From Petrotoga sp. 9PWA.NaAc.5.4 (GTDB lineage: Bacteria > Thermotogota > Thermotogae > Petrotogales > Petrotogaceae), in the NCBI RefSeq assembly GCF_002895485.1, contig NZ_AZRK01000001.1, positions 62,001 through 126,000 of the forward strand: DNA of 64,000 nucleotides. The letters run 5' to 3'. The position numbers and the translations under genes were made by a program. Positions 44,910-53,911 of the stretch are shown here, one piece after another; the stretch's first letter is position 1, and each line of letters starts with the position of its first letter. The notes under the pieces were generated by a model that was given only the letters and a program-made list of their open reading frames with translations, was not told the origin of the DNA and made no database searches.

Positions 44910-45218
44910 CTATATTTGCATTCTCATGATTTCCTTGTAAGCTTCAACAATTCTATTAGTAACTTCACTTGTTAATTTCAAAGACAAAGAAGCTTTTTCA
45001 GCAGCTATTATTACTTGGTGAATATCTGTTATTTTACCTGCAGCATAATCAGCCGCAACACTATCAGCATTTTTTTGAAGCGCATTTACCTCTTCAATTG
45101 CTTCTTTCAATATATTAGCAAAATCCAAATTATTTTTGTCTGTATTTGTTTTTTCAGGTTTTATTGTATTGGGATTAATACCTTTAATACCATTTAAACC
45201 GTCAATTCCATCTGCCAT
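44910..45218 (-). CDS. fliE: Flagellar hook-basal body protein FliE
   Basis: A 102-residue export-apparatus/basal-body junction protein. DFANILKEAIEEVNALQKNA and the C-terminal AEKASLSLKLTSEVTNRIVE followed by AYKEIMRMQI are FliE signatures. FliE links the MS ring to the rod and is exported by the flagellar type III system. It follows flgC by 16 bases and is the last gene before a terminator. A short glycine/isoleucine-rich head (DGIDGLNGIKGINPN) is longer than in E. coli FliE. Confidence 0.93.
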   Translation of the reverse strand: MADGIDGLNGIKGINPNTIKPEKTNTDKNNLDFANILKEAIEEVNALQKNADSVAADYAAGKITDIHQVIIAAEKASLSLKLTSEVTNRIVEAYKEIMRMQI

Positions 45219-45234
45219 GCCTTTTCACCTCCAT

Positions 45235-45654
45235 CTATCTTCCAATACCAAGTGCTGCATTATACATACTTTTTGCAGAACTCACAACCGCAGAATTCAT
45301 CTCATAAGCTCTTTGAGCTGATATCATGTCAACCATCTCACGTAAAACATTGACATTTGGATATTCTACATAGCCTTCCTCGTTTGAATCGGGATGTGTG
45401 GGATCATAAACCTGCCTAAAAGGAGACAAATCATCTTGTATAGATATTATTTTTACTCCTGCAAAGTCACTTTTACCACCCAAATTTTTATTTAATGCTT
45501 CTTGAAACATTACTACTTTCCTTCTGTACGGACCTCCATCCTCTGTCCTTGTGGTATCTGAATTTGCTAAATTTTGAGAAATAACGTTCAGCCTAAATCT
45601 TTCTGCAGTCATACCACTTGCTGCAATATCAAATACTTTAAATAAACCGTCCAC
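45235..45654 (-). CDS. flgC: Flagellar basal-body rod protein FlgC
   Basis: A 139-residue proximal rod protein. The N-terminus FDIAASGMTAERFRLNVISQ NLANSDTTRTEDG and the C-terminal VNVLREMVDMISAQRAYEMN are conserved axial-protein helices that form the D0 coiled coil. It starts at GTG overlapping the flgB stop codon, with GAGGTGG just upstream, so flgB and flgC are coupled. Length is normal. Confidence 0.95.
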   Translation of the reverse strand: MDGLFKVFDIAASGMTAERFRLNVISQNLANSDTTRTEDGGPYRRKVVMFQEALNKNLGGKSDFAGVKIISIQDDLSPFRQVYDPTHPDSNEEGYVEYPNVNVLREMVDMISAQRAYEMNSAVVSSAKSMYNAALGIGR

Positions 45655-46055
45655 TATCTTCCACCTCTTATTGCAGTATCATATCTTTGAATCGCATAAG
45701 TCATAAGTCTTGTCATAGCATTATATTTTAAACCATTTTCTAACATATAAGTAAACTCTTTATCAATATCTACGTTATTTCCATCGTCCCTTAAAAACTT
45801 TGAATCATCAACTTTAACAGAAGCTTGAATTTTTTCTGCTAATAAGGTATTATTAATATGTGCTGGATTATTAACTCTCAAAGATAAAGTCGCTTCTTTG
45901 TCTAAAGCCTTTTGTAACTCATCCTCAAATTCAACATATTTTCTTTTGTATCCTGGTGTATTATAATTTGATATATTTTGTGAAATAACTGTTTGTCTTA
46001 AAGATAAGGCATCCATGGTTTTAGGTATTAAATTAAAGTTTATATCATCGAACAT
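45654..46055 (-). CDS. flgB: Flagellar basal-body rod protein FlgB
   Basis: A 133-residue proximal rod protein with SLRQTVISQNISNYNTPGYK near the N-terminus and the C-terminal MLENGLKYNAMTRLMTYAIQ. It is the first gene of flgB-flgC-fliE, an order common in flagellar operons. It is divergent from csaB with a 160-base intergenic region. The flagellar type III apparatus genes are not in this window. Confidence 0.95.
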   Translation of the reverse strand: MFDDINFNLIPKTMDALSLRQTVISQNISNYNTPGYKRKYVEFEDELQKALDKEATLSLRVNNPAHINNTLLAEKIQASVKVDDSKFLRDDGNNVDIDKEFTYMLENGLKYNAMTRLMTYAIQRYDTAIRGGR

Positions 46056-46214
46056 ATTAAAGCCCCCTAATTTAATTGTTTTCTATTATATATTTCTTCT
46101 AACAATAATGATTTTCCTAAAATTAATATAAAAATACGCTTTGAATTTAAATGAATTTTGGATGTATTTATAAAAAATAACTTTCTTTAGTATATAAAAA
46201 TGGAGGAAAAATAA

Positions 46215-47240
46215 ATGAAAAAAATCTTTTTAGTAGGCTACTATGGATACGGAAATTATGGAGATGATCTTTTATTAAAAAGCTTTTTAAAAATATTTGA
46301 AGAAATAAAATTCGACGGTATTATATTTATACCCGTAGAAAACCTTCCCGACCTTCCTACAAACTATACATTCAATATACAGAAAGTTTCACGTTTTAGT
46401 CTACCAGAAATACGAAAAACAATAAAAAACTCTGATTTAATAGTTTTTGGAGGAGGAAACCTTTTTCAATCGGAAACTTCTTTGAGAAGTTTCATGTATT
46501 ATTATTATATAGCAAATTTTGCAAAAAAACAAAACAAAAAAATCTTGTTACTATCCCAAGGATTTGGATCTTTCAAACAAAGTTACGAACTAAAAAAATT
46601 GAAAAGCTTACTTAGCTATTCTAAGTTATACGGTGTGTTAAGAGATAAATCCTCTTATAAATACGCAAAAAAAATCAATAAAAATATTAAATTAGGTGTG
46701 GATATTGGATCTTATTGTTTCCCTAAAATTGAAATCAAAAAAGTCAATAAAATTTCTGTATGCTTGAAGGAAAACCATGATTTAGAACTCTTAACTGATT
46801 TTCTCTCAACTTTTAGCAATTATTCTCTTTCTACTTTGGTCATAAATGCTAACCAAGATGCCTTAAGAAACTATGAACTTGTAGAAAAAGTTAGAAAAAA
46901 AACAAAGATAAAAGCAGATTTTCCATTCAAAAGTTCAGAAAAAATAGTAGAAGAAATTTCTCAGTCAAAAATCGTTATATCAGATAGATTACACAGTTCA
47001 TTAACAGGAATTTATTTCGAATCTAAAACTATAACTTATAATAACATAAAAAACAAAAGAGTTATAAAGAATATAAAAGATGATTATCAATTCTTTTACA
47101 AAAACACTTACGAAATACCTTCTTCTTACTATGATATAGAATATCTTAACTATGATTTTAAAAACCTTTCTAATATTTATAGAGAAAAAATATTACAAAC
47201 TGTTCACGAAATTAAAAATCTTATTCAAAACGTCTTATAA
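46215..47240 (+). CDS. csaB: CsaB-like polysaccharide pyruvyl transferase
   Basis: A 341-residue pyruvyltransferase. GYYGYGNYGDDLLLKSFL at the N-terminus, VFGGGNLFQSETSLRSF and SDRLHSSLTGIYFESKTI are family blocks; the reaction moves a pyruvyl group from phosphoenolpyruvate to a sugar. In bacteria with SLH-domain proteins this creates the polysaccharide anchor for S-layer attachment. In Thermotogota it would help attach the outer sheath (toga) proteins with SLH domains, an inference. Start ATG after TGGAGGA. The last 20 bases overlap the convergent propeller gene. Confidence 0.9.
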   Translation: MKKIFLVGYYGYGNYGDDLLLKSFLKIFEEIKFDGIIFIPVENLPDLPTNYTFNIQKVSRFSLPEIRKTIKNSDLIVFGGGNLFQSETSLRSFMYYYYIANFAKKQNKKILLLSQGFGSFKQSYELKKLKSLLSYSKLYGVLRDKSSYKYAKKINKNIKLGVDIGSYCFPKIEIKKVNKISVCLKENHDLELLTDFLSTFSNYSLSTLVINANQDALRNYELVEKVRKKTKIKADFPFKSSEKIVEEISQSKIVISDRLHSSLTGIYFESKTITYNNIKNKRVIKNIKDDYQFFYKNTYEIPSSYYDIEYLNYDFKNLSNIYREKILQTVHEIKNLIQNVL

Positions 47241-48270
47241 CTTGAAGTTTCTCTGAGTCTGTACAAAGAACTAAAATTATATTATCGTCTGGAGTTTCCA
47301 CATCTATTGGATAGATACCTGTTTCTAAAGTTTGATAAATACTTTTTTCGTTAATCACATAAAGTTTATTTTCTATATGAGATATAGCATACAAATACTC
47401 TCCGTTAGGGGAAACAGCTATATCACTAATAGGAACATCTTCTAAAATAATTTCTGTTTTTCCTGAAGAGATGTTATAAAAATAGACACCTCCCATTAAA
47501 GAATTACCAACTATATTTTCTTTATACAATTCTAAATTTGTAGTATATTTTCCAAATTGAGCGACTTTCGGCTGATTTCTAAACTCATTTTTATAAAGAT
47601 TTCCGTCATAATAAGAAACTATATATGTTACTCCCTGAAAACCTACTATATCAATTGGATTGTTTATTTTATTATAATTAACAATATAGGTGTTATTATG
47701 AGGAAGTAAAAATAAAAGATCCGTCAAAAAAATACCGTTTTTGTAATTACTGAACATAGGTATAAAAACCTGTGTCCCAATATTTCTTATAATAGGACTA
47801 TTAACAGGTAATTCAATAGATCTTTTTATGTACATATTTTTATCAATAAGAAAAAATTTGTCAGGATCTGTTGCAACAACGTAAATTTCATCATTTATTA
47901 ATTTAATATTCACTGGTTTTGCATCCAAAATCAACTTGGAGACAATTTTATTATTTTTTATTTTTAATATTTCTTTTCTATAGTTATCGATGACATAAAA
48001 AAATTCTCCGTCATATGTTCCTCCCATAGGTATAATAGCCTCAAAAAACTCTGACTTTTCCAATGTAAAAATATCTATAAAATGTACTGTTCCTTCGTAA
48101 TCTGCAACTATTGCATAATTTCTAACAGTATCTATATGAAAAGCACGTTTACCTATATCTAAATTAGCAATTTCAACAAATACATCTTCTGCTACCAACA
48201 TCATTAAGAAGCATCCAATAAAAGAAAATGTAACAAAGACTTTTTTTTGAATTTTTAATCTCTCCCTCAA
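47221..48270 (-). CDS. Exported beta-propeller-like protein, unknown function
   Basis: Up to 349 residues. A signal peptide (residues 9-26, VFVTFSFIGCFLMMLV) is followed by repeated strands such as YAIVADYEGTVHFIDI, FFYVIDNYRKEILKIKNN, IAVSPNGEYLYAISHIENKL, typical of a YVTN-like seven-bladed propeller. The start is uncertain: the frame opens at TTG 48270, but the only ribosome-binding site (GGGAG) lies within the reading frame and would serve ATT at 48252. The first ATG cuts off the signal peptide. The 3' end overlaps csaB convergently. Function is unknown. Confidence 0.65.
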   Translation of the reverse strand: MRERLKIQKKVFVTFSFIGCFLMMLVAEDVFVEIANLDIGKRAFHIDTVRNYAIVADYEGTVHFIDIFTLEKSEFFEAIIPMGGTYDGEFFYVIDNYRKEILKIKNNKIVSKLILDAKPVNIKLINDEIYVVATDPDKFFLIDKNMYIKRSIELPVNSPIIRNIGTQVFIPMFSNYKNGIFLTDLLFLLPHNNTYIVNYNKINNPIDIVGFQGVTYIVSYYDGNLYKNEFRNQPKVAQFGKYTTNLELYKENIVGNSLMGGVYFYNISSGKTEIILEDVPISDIAVSPNGEYLYAISHIENKLYVINEKSIYQTLETGIYPIDVETPDDNIILVLCTDSEKLQVIRRFE

Positions 48271-48664
48271 CTAATTTTTATAGGCTTTTGAAAACTATCT
48301 TTTTAATATCTTAAAAGTAAAAGCATACTTTAAGTCGATAATTTCACTTTAGAGAAGCCTGCATAAACTTATTATAACAAATTAAAAATAAATTCAAAAA
48401 TTTTTATAAATTAAATTTGTTTAAATTAGACAACTTAAATACTTAAAAAGTAATTATTTTGATGCAAAAATACAAAAATTATAGATAAATGAAGTTATTT
48501 TGACTTAATTTAATTTAAAAGTTTTTAAACACCTCTAATTAATAATTGCAGTACTAATGAAAAAATGATATAATAACTAATAATAAGATGAGATGAATAA
48601 AGTAGTTTCTTGATTTAAACATTTACTTTTTATTTTTATTCTTAATAATGAATGGAGGAGAAAC
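48271..48664. other. Intergenic region with divergent promoters
   Basis: 394 AT-rich bases between the divergent propeller and membrane-protein genes. A minus-strand TATAAT lies near 48372-48377 and a plus-strand TATAAT near 48570-48575. No RNA gene, repeat copy or frame stands out. Confidence 0.5.
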
Positions 48665-50605
48665 ATGAAGAAAACAATTATTCTCATAGTTGTTGTAACT
48701 TTTTCATTATCTATATTCAGCTTAGATTTAGAGAAGGTAAAAGAAGTATACACTTCTTTCATCAACTCTTATGAAGAAAGAAATTTCGAAAATCAAGAAT
48801 TCGAAGCATTTTTCATAGAACTTAATAATTTAGGATTATACAGGTTTTATAGAACTCAAATGATTGGTAGTGCCGAATATATAGATAGACCCACCAATAT
48901 TCAAACCTATCTTTCTCAAATATTTAATAATATTCAAGATGAATTTGAAACAATAGAAGAAAAATTAGCGTTGGCAGGTTTCTTAGCTTACATTCAATCC
49001 GATCTTTCTGGGCAATCAATGACAACTGAAATGATAAGATCTCTTCCGGCCTATTTCACGACAATACAAAACTATACTCGGTCATTAGAAAACGAAGCAT
49101 TAACCTACTTTGGAAACGTTATTATATATTCACTGGGAATTGTTGATGATGCTCCTTATACTGATATTCAACGTTTCGACTCTAATTTACAAATATCAGA
49201 CACAAAATTTTATATATATAACGGTGAACCTAACGAAGAGTTTAATAAAATCATCGAAGAAAACAAAGAAAGTTTAGAAGAAGGAATTATGTCTCTCATT
49301 CAATCTAATATATCAGGAAGACAATTACAATTTGCTATTGATAATCTTTCTTATAGATTCGTTCGACCGCTTCTTCAACAAACACAAAATCAAACTCAAC
49401 AATTAATACAAATATTTATAAACGAAGGAAAACATAATACAAATCTTTCTTTTTTACGATATATTGCATACGGAGTACTTTTATTATTAGCTTTTTCACT
49501 TTTTAGAAAGTTTACATGGCTTATTGGTTTAGGCATATTTTTAGCTGAATATTTTTACATTATAACTTTTTACAACCCTATTAAAGATACTATTTCTTCT
49601 TTTATATACGGAAGTTTCGTTATTGTATTTATATTTATATTTTTAGCAGTGATTTTCTTTAAAAGCTTTAGCAAAAAGGTGAGCTTTTTAGAAAAAGTCG
49701 TTAATTTAAGTTTAGTTGTTTTAACCTTTTTAATGCTATTTATCCCTTCATATTACTCTTTTGATCTTTTGATGAAAGAAAATCCGGAATTTCATTTATC
49801 ATCGTTTCAAAACCAACTTTTAAATGATATTCTCCTTTATCCGCACTCACCTTTGAATAGATCTCTGGAAAATTTAACCTCTTTATTAGGTAGCGAATAT
49901 TCTTCTGCTGAAACCTTTTACAAAATTTCTCTCGGCAATTTCCTTAATAATTCTTTAAGAAACGAGATTTTGTTGCAAGCGCAAGTGAATGTTCAAGGCA
50001 CTAACATACAAACTAATAGAAATGGTTTAAAAATCAATAAGCAAGGAATTTATACTTTTATTCCGAATAATTTCGCTAAAGAAATATCCAATTTCGTAAA
50101 ATCTTCAGAACAAAGATTAAAAAGAATCCAAAATGAACTTGATAATATAAAAAACGATATTTCAAATGTTATTAAATTTTCTGACCATGAATTCGAATAT
50201 CTGGTAAAAACTAATTCAGAATCAATTTTGAAAAAAACTGATCTTATTGACCCTTTATTACCTCAAATAAACACATTTTACAATGTTGATAAAGTAAACA
50301 AAATAAATTTAAATCCTTATAACACATCTTTTGGAACCAAAATAATGGTTTTATTCTTTTTATCTTTTGCTTTTTTTGTTGTATTTAAAGAAAAAGTTAT
50401 AAAATACATTTCTCTGTTAGCAATGTATGTCACAAGTTTGTTGAGTTTTATTAAGCTTCCCTTTATTGAAGTAATCAGCCAGAGTGGATTCCCAACAGTA
50501 TTTACTTATAACTATTCTATAAATCTTTTTTATGGTTTATGTATGTTGGTAATAACTACCCTTCTATTATTAAAATTAAAATTATTTTCTAATTCTAATA
50601 AATAA
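48665..50605 (+). CDS. Large uncharacterized membrane protein
   Basis: A 646-residue protein that I do not recognise. A signal peptide (residues 1-20, cut after SIFSL) precedes a helical extracytoplasmic domain of about 240 residues, then hydrophobic segments at about 265-280, 285-303, 312-333 and 345-363, a second hydrophilic domain of about 190 residues with a coiled-coil stretch (SEQRLKRIQNELDNIKNDIS) and three more segments at about 558-575, 580-600 and 618-640. No catalytic motif or cysteine pattern is evident. The start ATG follows TGGAGGAG. It is monocistronic and upstream of the BMP-type transporter operon. Confidence 0.7.
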   Translation: MKKTIILIVVVTFSLSIFSLDLEKVKEVYTSFINSYEERNFENQEFEAFFIELNNLGLYRFYRTQMIGSAEYIDRPTNIQTYLSQIFNNIQDEFETIEEKLALAGFLAYIQSDLSGQSMTTEMIRSLPAYFTTIQNYTRSLENEALTYFGNVIIYSLGIVDDAPYTDIQRFDSNLQISDTKFYIYNGEPNEEFNKIIEENKESLEEGIMSLIQSNISGRQLQFAIDNLSYRFVRPLLQQTQNQTQQLIQIFINEGKHNTNLSFLRYIAYGVLLLLAFSLFRKFTWLIGLGIFLAEYFYIITFYNPIKDTISSFIYGSFVIVFIFIFLAVIFFKSFSKKVSFLEKVVNLSLVVLTFLMLFIPSYYSFDLLMKENPEFHLSSFQNQLLNDILLYPHSPLNRSLENLTSLLGSEYSSAETFYKISLGNFLNNSLRNEILLQAQVNVQGTNIQTNRNGLKINKQGIYTFIPNNFAKEISNFVKSSEQRLKRIQNELDNIKNDISNVIKFSDHEFEYLVKTNSESILKKTDLIDPLLPQINTFYNVDKVNKINLNPYNTSFGTKIMVLFFLSFAFFVVFKEKVIKYISLLAMYVTSLLSFIKLPFIEVISQSGFPTVFTYNYSINLFYGLCMLVITTLLLLKLKLFSNSNK

Positions 50606-50644
50606 TTCAATTTACTGCCTTGAGTTAAAAAAAATTCACGCGTA

Positions 50645-50663
50645 GATAACCAAATTGGTTATC
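50645..50663. repeat. Inverted repeat in BMP-gene leader
   Basis: 9-bp inverted repeat GATAACCAA / TTGGTTATC around one base, preceding a partial copy of the dispersed repeat and about 110 bases upstream of the BMP gene. It may be an operator or a hairpin replacing the usual palindrome. Confidence 0.5.
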
Positions 50664-50669
50664 CCCAAT

Positions 50670-50739
50670 TGGAAAGGTATTTTGTAAAAAAATCAACTCT
50701 AAAACACATATATAATAAGGATTTTGGAATCTCTAAAGT
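50670..50739 (+). repeat. Dispersed leader repeat, 3' half
   Basis: GGAAAGGTATTTTGTAAAAA and AACTCTAAAACACATATATA then TAATAAGGATTTTGGAATCT with terminal AATCTCTAAAGT (50728-50739). The 5' half is absent. It contains TATAAT and points to the BMP gene, 33 bases before its start. Confidence 0.72.
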
Positions 50740-50772
50740 GAATAAAAATTCCACAAAAGGAGGTAGGAAAGT

Positions 50773-51873
50773 ATGAAGAAACTTTTGTTATTAGCTTTAA
50801 TAAGTTTAATGGTTGTAAGTAGTTTTGCTTTAAAAGTAACCATGGTAACAGATGTCGGTGGTCTTGGAGATAAATCCTTTAATGACGGTGCTTGGGCTGG
50901 TGTAACAATGGCAGTAGAAAAACTCGCCAATGTTCAAGGAGAACTAATAATTTCAAAAGAGCAAACAGATTACGTTCCAAACCTAACAAATGCCGCAAAA
51001 TCAAGTGATGTTGTAATAGGTGTCGGATTTATGATGGCAGACGCTTTGTTCAACGTAGCTGCTCAATTTCCGAACGTTTTCTTTATTGGTATAGATATCG
51101 AACCATCACCTGGTCAAGTTGTTCCCAACAACTTAGCATTATATACATTTAAAGAACATGAAGCTGGATTTTTAGGTGGTTATGTTGCAGCAGCTATGAC
51201 AAAAACTGGAAAAATCGGATTTGTTGGTGGATTAGAAATCCCGCCCGTTAAAAGATACGAAATCGGTTATAGAGCTGGTGTTAGGGCTTATAATCAACTT
51301 CATGGTACCAATGTTCAAGTAATAATTGGCTATGCAGGTGGGTTTGAAGATCCCGCAAAAGGTAAACAATTAACACTGTCTCAATACGATAATGGAGCAG
51401 ATATTGTATTCGCTTGTGCCGGAGCAACTGGAAATGGAGTAATTGATGCTGCAAAAGAAAGAGGCATGTCATTTTATGGATTACCTGCGAATGCACCTCT
51501 TGAAAAAGTGATAGATGCATATTTTACAAAAGGAAGAGGATATTTCGCAATTGGTGTAGATGTTGACCAAGATTATATGGCCCCTGGTTACGTTTTACTG
51601 AGTATCACAAAGAAAATTGATGTTGCAACTTTTGAAGGAATAAATTCAGCTATGTCAGCAAGATTCTTCCAAGCGGGACACAACAATTTGGGTATAGCAG
51701 ATGATGGTGTGGGAATATCTCCTATGAAATATACTAAAGGTTTAGTTCCTAACAACGTAATTGCGGAGTTAGCTTATTTGGAAAAATTAGCAAAAGAAGG
51801 CTCTATAAATATTCCATCGAGCGAGACGGAGCTTGGAGTCTTTGATGCAAGCAACATAAAATTCCCGTTCTAA
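50773..51873 (+). CDS. BMP-family nucleoside-type ABC substrate-binding protein
   Basis: A 366-residue binding protein of the Bmp/Med (PnrA) family, which captures purine nucleosides. Signal peptide at residues 1-18; mature start TDVGGLGDKSFNDGAWAGV with the conserved Asp/Phe-Asn ligand contacts, and later GYRAGVRAYN, IVFACAGATGNGVIDAAKE and FAIGVDVDQD. The cleaved signal lacks an obvious lipobox cysteine. It lies upstream of a full ABC cassette: ATPase and two permeases. A strong terminator follows, so binding protein is made in excess over the permease. Confidence 0.92.
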   Translation: MKKLLLLALISLMVVSSFALKVTMVTDVGGLGDKSFNDGAWAGVTMAVEKLANVQGELIISKEQTDYVPNLTNAAKSSDVVIGVGFMMADALFNVAAQFPNVFFIGIDIEPSPGQVVPNNLALYTFKEHEAGFLGGYVAAAMTKTGKIGFVGGLEIPPVKRYEIGYRAGVRAYNQLHGTNVQVIIGYAGGFEDPAKGKQLTLSQYDNGADIVFACAGATGNGVIDAAKERGMSFYGLPANAPLEKVIDAYFTKGRGYFAIGVDVDQDYMAPGYVLLSITKKIDVATFEGINSAMSARFFQAGHNNLGIADDGVGISPMKYTKGLVPNNVIAELAYLEKLAKEGSINIPSSETELGVFDASNIKFPF

Positions 51874-51887
51874 AAATCCCATTTAAC

Positions 51888-51918
51888 TAAAAGAGGCGGG
51901 ATAAACCCGCCTCTTTAT
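51888..51918 (+). terminator. Terminator after the BMP gene
   Basis: 11-bp stem AAAGAGGCGGG / CCCGCCTCTTT around a five-base ATAAA loop, 16 bases after the stop codon, then a short T-rich tail. It may reduce read-through to the transporter genes. Confidence 0.85.
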
Positions 51919-52064
51919 GAATTTATTTCTATTCTATTTTCTAAGTATAAAAATTGTCTATTTATATTTTATTATTTAGTTTATTGTGTTTATGTGATTT
52001 ATTCAATAAACAATTATAAAGGCGATAAGACCGAATATCTGTTCACAATATTTATTCAATAGGT

Positions 52065-52264
52065 ACTTTAGAAATGAAGATTTTCTAAAAATAAGCGTTG
52101 GAATTTAAAATGGATCCGAGGCGAAGCTTTCCCCACTTCCTGACTAAAAGTACCGAAAAGAGTAAAGAAATTCAGATTTAGTAAGGATTAAAGTTATGGA
52201 TGTATTTTTAAGTAAATTTAAAACTAAAATATTAATAAAACCTAAGTTTTAAAATTTCTAAAGT
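52065..52264 (+). repeat. Dispersed leader repeat, full copy
   Basis: ACTTTAGAAATG (52065-52076) to AATTTCTAAAGT (52253-52264). The GC-rich hairpin is changed to GAGGCGAAGC, the palindrome is degraded (GACTAAAAGTACC). It points to the ABC ATPase gene and ends 33 bases before its start. Confidence 0.82.
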
Positions 52265-52296
52265 GAGTATTAATTCAAAGAAAGGAGGAAAGCATA

Positions 52297-53886
52297 GTGC
52301 CAGATGAAAGTAAAATTATTTCTGAAAATTTAACAGAATACGCTGTATATATGAAAGAAATTACCAAAATATTCCCAAAAGTTATCGCTAATGATAAGGT
52401 TAACTTTAAAGTTAAAAAAGGAGAAATACATGCTTTGATAGGCGAAAACGGCGCGGGAAAAACTACGCTGATGAATCAATTATATGGTTTGTATCAGCCA
52501 ACAAGCGGAGAAATTTATATATTTGGTAAAAAAGCAGAAATCAAAGGGCCTTCAGACGCTATAAAAGTTGGTATAGGTATGGTCCATCAACATTTCATGT
52601 TAGTAGAAAATATGACGGTCGCAGAAAATGTTGTTTTAGGAACAGAACCAAAGAAATTTATCCTTTTTGATATAAAAAAGGCAAAAAAAGAAGTAAAGGA
52701 ATTATCCGAAAAATATGGATTAAAGGTAGATGTAGATTCAAAAATTGAAGATATCCCGGTAGGAATGCAACAAAGGGTAGAAATTATAAAGACTCTTTAC
52801 AGAGGAGCAGATATATTAATTCTGGATGAACCTACTGCAGTTTTAACTCCTCAGGAAACACAAGAATTGTTTGAAATTTTAAAAGCCTTGAAAAATGATG
52901 GTAAAACTATAATTTTTATAAGTCATAAGCTAAAAGAAGTGCTCGAAATTAGTGATTATATAACCGTTATGAGGCTCGGAAAAGTTACTGGTAATGTCAA
53001 AACCTCTGAAACTAACGAAAAAGAATTAGCGAAAATGATGGTAGGAAGAGAAGTAGTATTAAGTGTAGAGCGTCCTGAAAAAGAAAGCGGGAAAGTTTTA
53101 GTAGAAGTAGAAAATATATGGGTTAAAGATAATAGAAAGCTTGACGCAGTAAAAGGATTATCTTTTACTGTAAAAGAAGGAGAAATTCTCGGAGTCGCAG
53201 GTGTAGCAGGAAATGGTCAAACTGAACTTGCAGAAGCTTTAACTGGGCTAAGAAAAATAGAAAAAGGAAAATATTTATTTATGGACATAGATGCAACAAA
53301 TTTATCTGTACAAGAATTAAGAGAATTAGGTGTGGGTCACATCCCTGAAGATAGGCAAAAAATGGGATTAATTTCTCCTTTTCCTAATTATTTTAATCTT
53401 ATATTAGGGCTACACTATAAATATCCTTTTGCTGAAAGAGGATTTCTTAAATACGACGAAATAAGGAAATTTTCTAAATCTCTTGTTAAAAAATTTGATG
53501 TAAGGCCTCCTGAAATTGATATAGCAAGTGGAAACCTCTCGGGAGGAAATCAACAAAAAATCATCATCGCACGAGAAATTGGGGCTTCTCCGAAATTCAT
53601 AGTTGTATCTCAGCCCACAAGAGGTTTAGATGTAGGTGCAATTGAGTATGTACACAAAGAACTTATAAATTTGAGACAAAATGGAGTTGGCATTTTGTTG
53701 ATTTCAATGGAATTAGAGGAGATTTTGTCTTTATCTGATAGAATAATTGTAATGTATGAAGGCAAATCTATGGGAGAGTTTAAAAATGGTGATTTAACAA
53801 TTGAAGATATTGGACTCATGATGGCCGGCAAATCTTTAGAAGAAGTTATACTTTTAGAAGAAGCAAAAGAATTGAAAAATGTATAA
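52297..53886 (+). CDS. Nucleoside-type ABC transporter ATPase (double cassette)
   Basis: A 529-residue protein with two fused ATPase domains, as in sugar- and nucleoside-type (NupA/YufO) importers. Domain 1 has GENGAGKTTLMNQL, signature VGMQQRVEIIKTLY and LILDEPTAVLTPQE; domain 2 has GVAGNGQTELAEAL, LSGGNQQKIIIAREI and VVSQPTRGLDVG. The second Walker A is degenerate, usual for this family. It starts at GTG behind AAAGGAGG. It is separated from the binding-protein gene by a terminator and a repeat copy, and followed by two permeases. Confidence 0.93.
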   Translation: MPDESKIISENLTEYAVYMKEITKIFPKVIANDKVNFKVKKGEIHALIGENGAGKTTLMNQLYGLYQPTSGEIYIFGKKAEIKGPSDAIKVGIGMVHQHFMLVENMTVAENVVLGTEPKKFILFDIKKAKKEVKELSEKYGLKVDVDSKIEDIPVGMQQRVEIIKTLYRGADILILDEPTAVLTPQETQELFEILKALKNDGKTIIFISHKLKEVLEISDYITVMRLGKVTGNVKTSETNEKELAKMMVGREVVLSVERPEKESGKVLVEVENIWVKDNRKLDAVKGLSFTVKEGEILGVAGVAGNGQTELAEALTGLRKIEKGKYLFMDIDATNLSVQELRELGVGHIPEDRQKMGLISPFPNYFNLILGLHYKYPFAERGFLKYDEIRKFSKSLVKKFDVRPPEIDIASGNLSGGNQQKIIIAREIGASPKFIVVSQPTRGLDVGAIEYVHKELINLRQNGVGILLISMELEEILSLSDRIIVMYEGKSMGEFKNGDLTIEDIGLMMAGKSLEEVILLEEAKELKNV

Positions 53887-53911
53887 TCCATAAAGATGGG
53901 AGGTTTATTTT

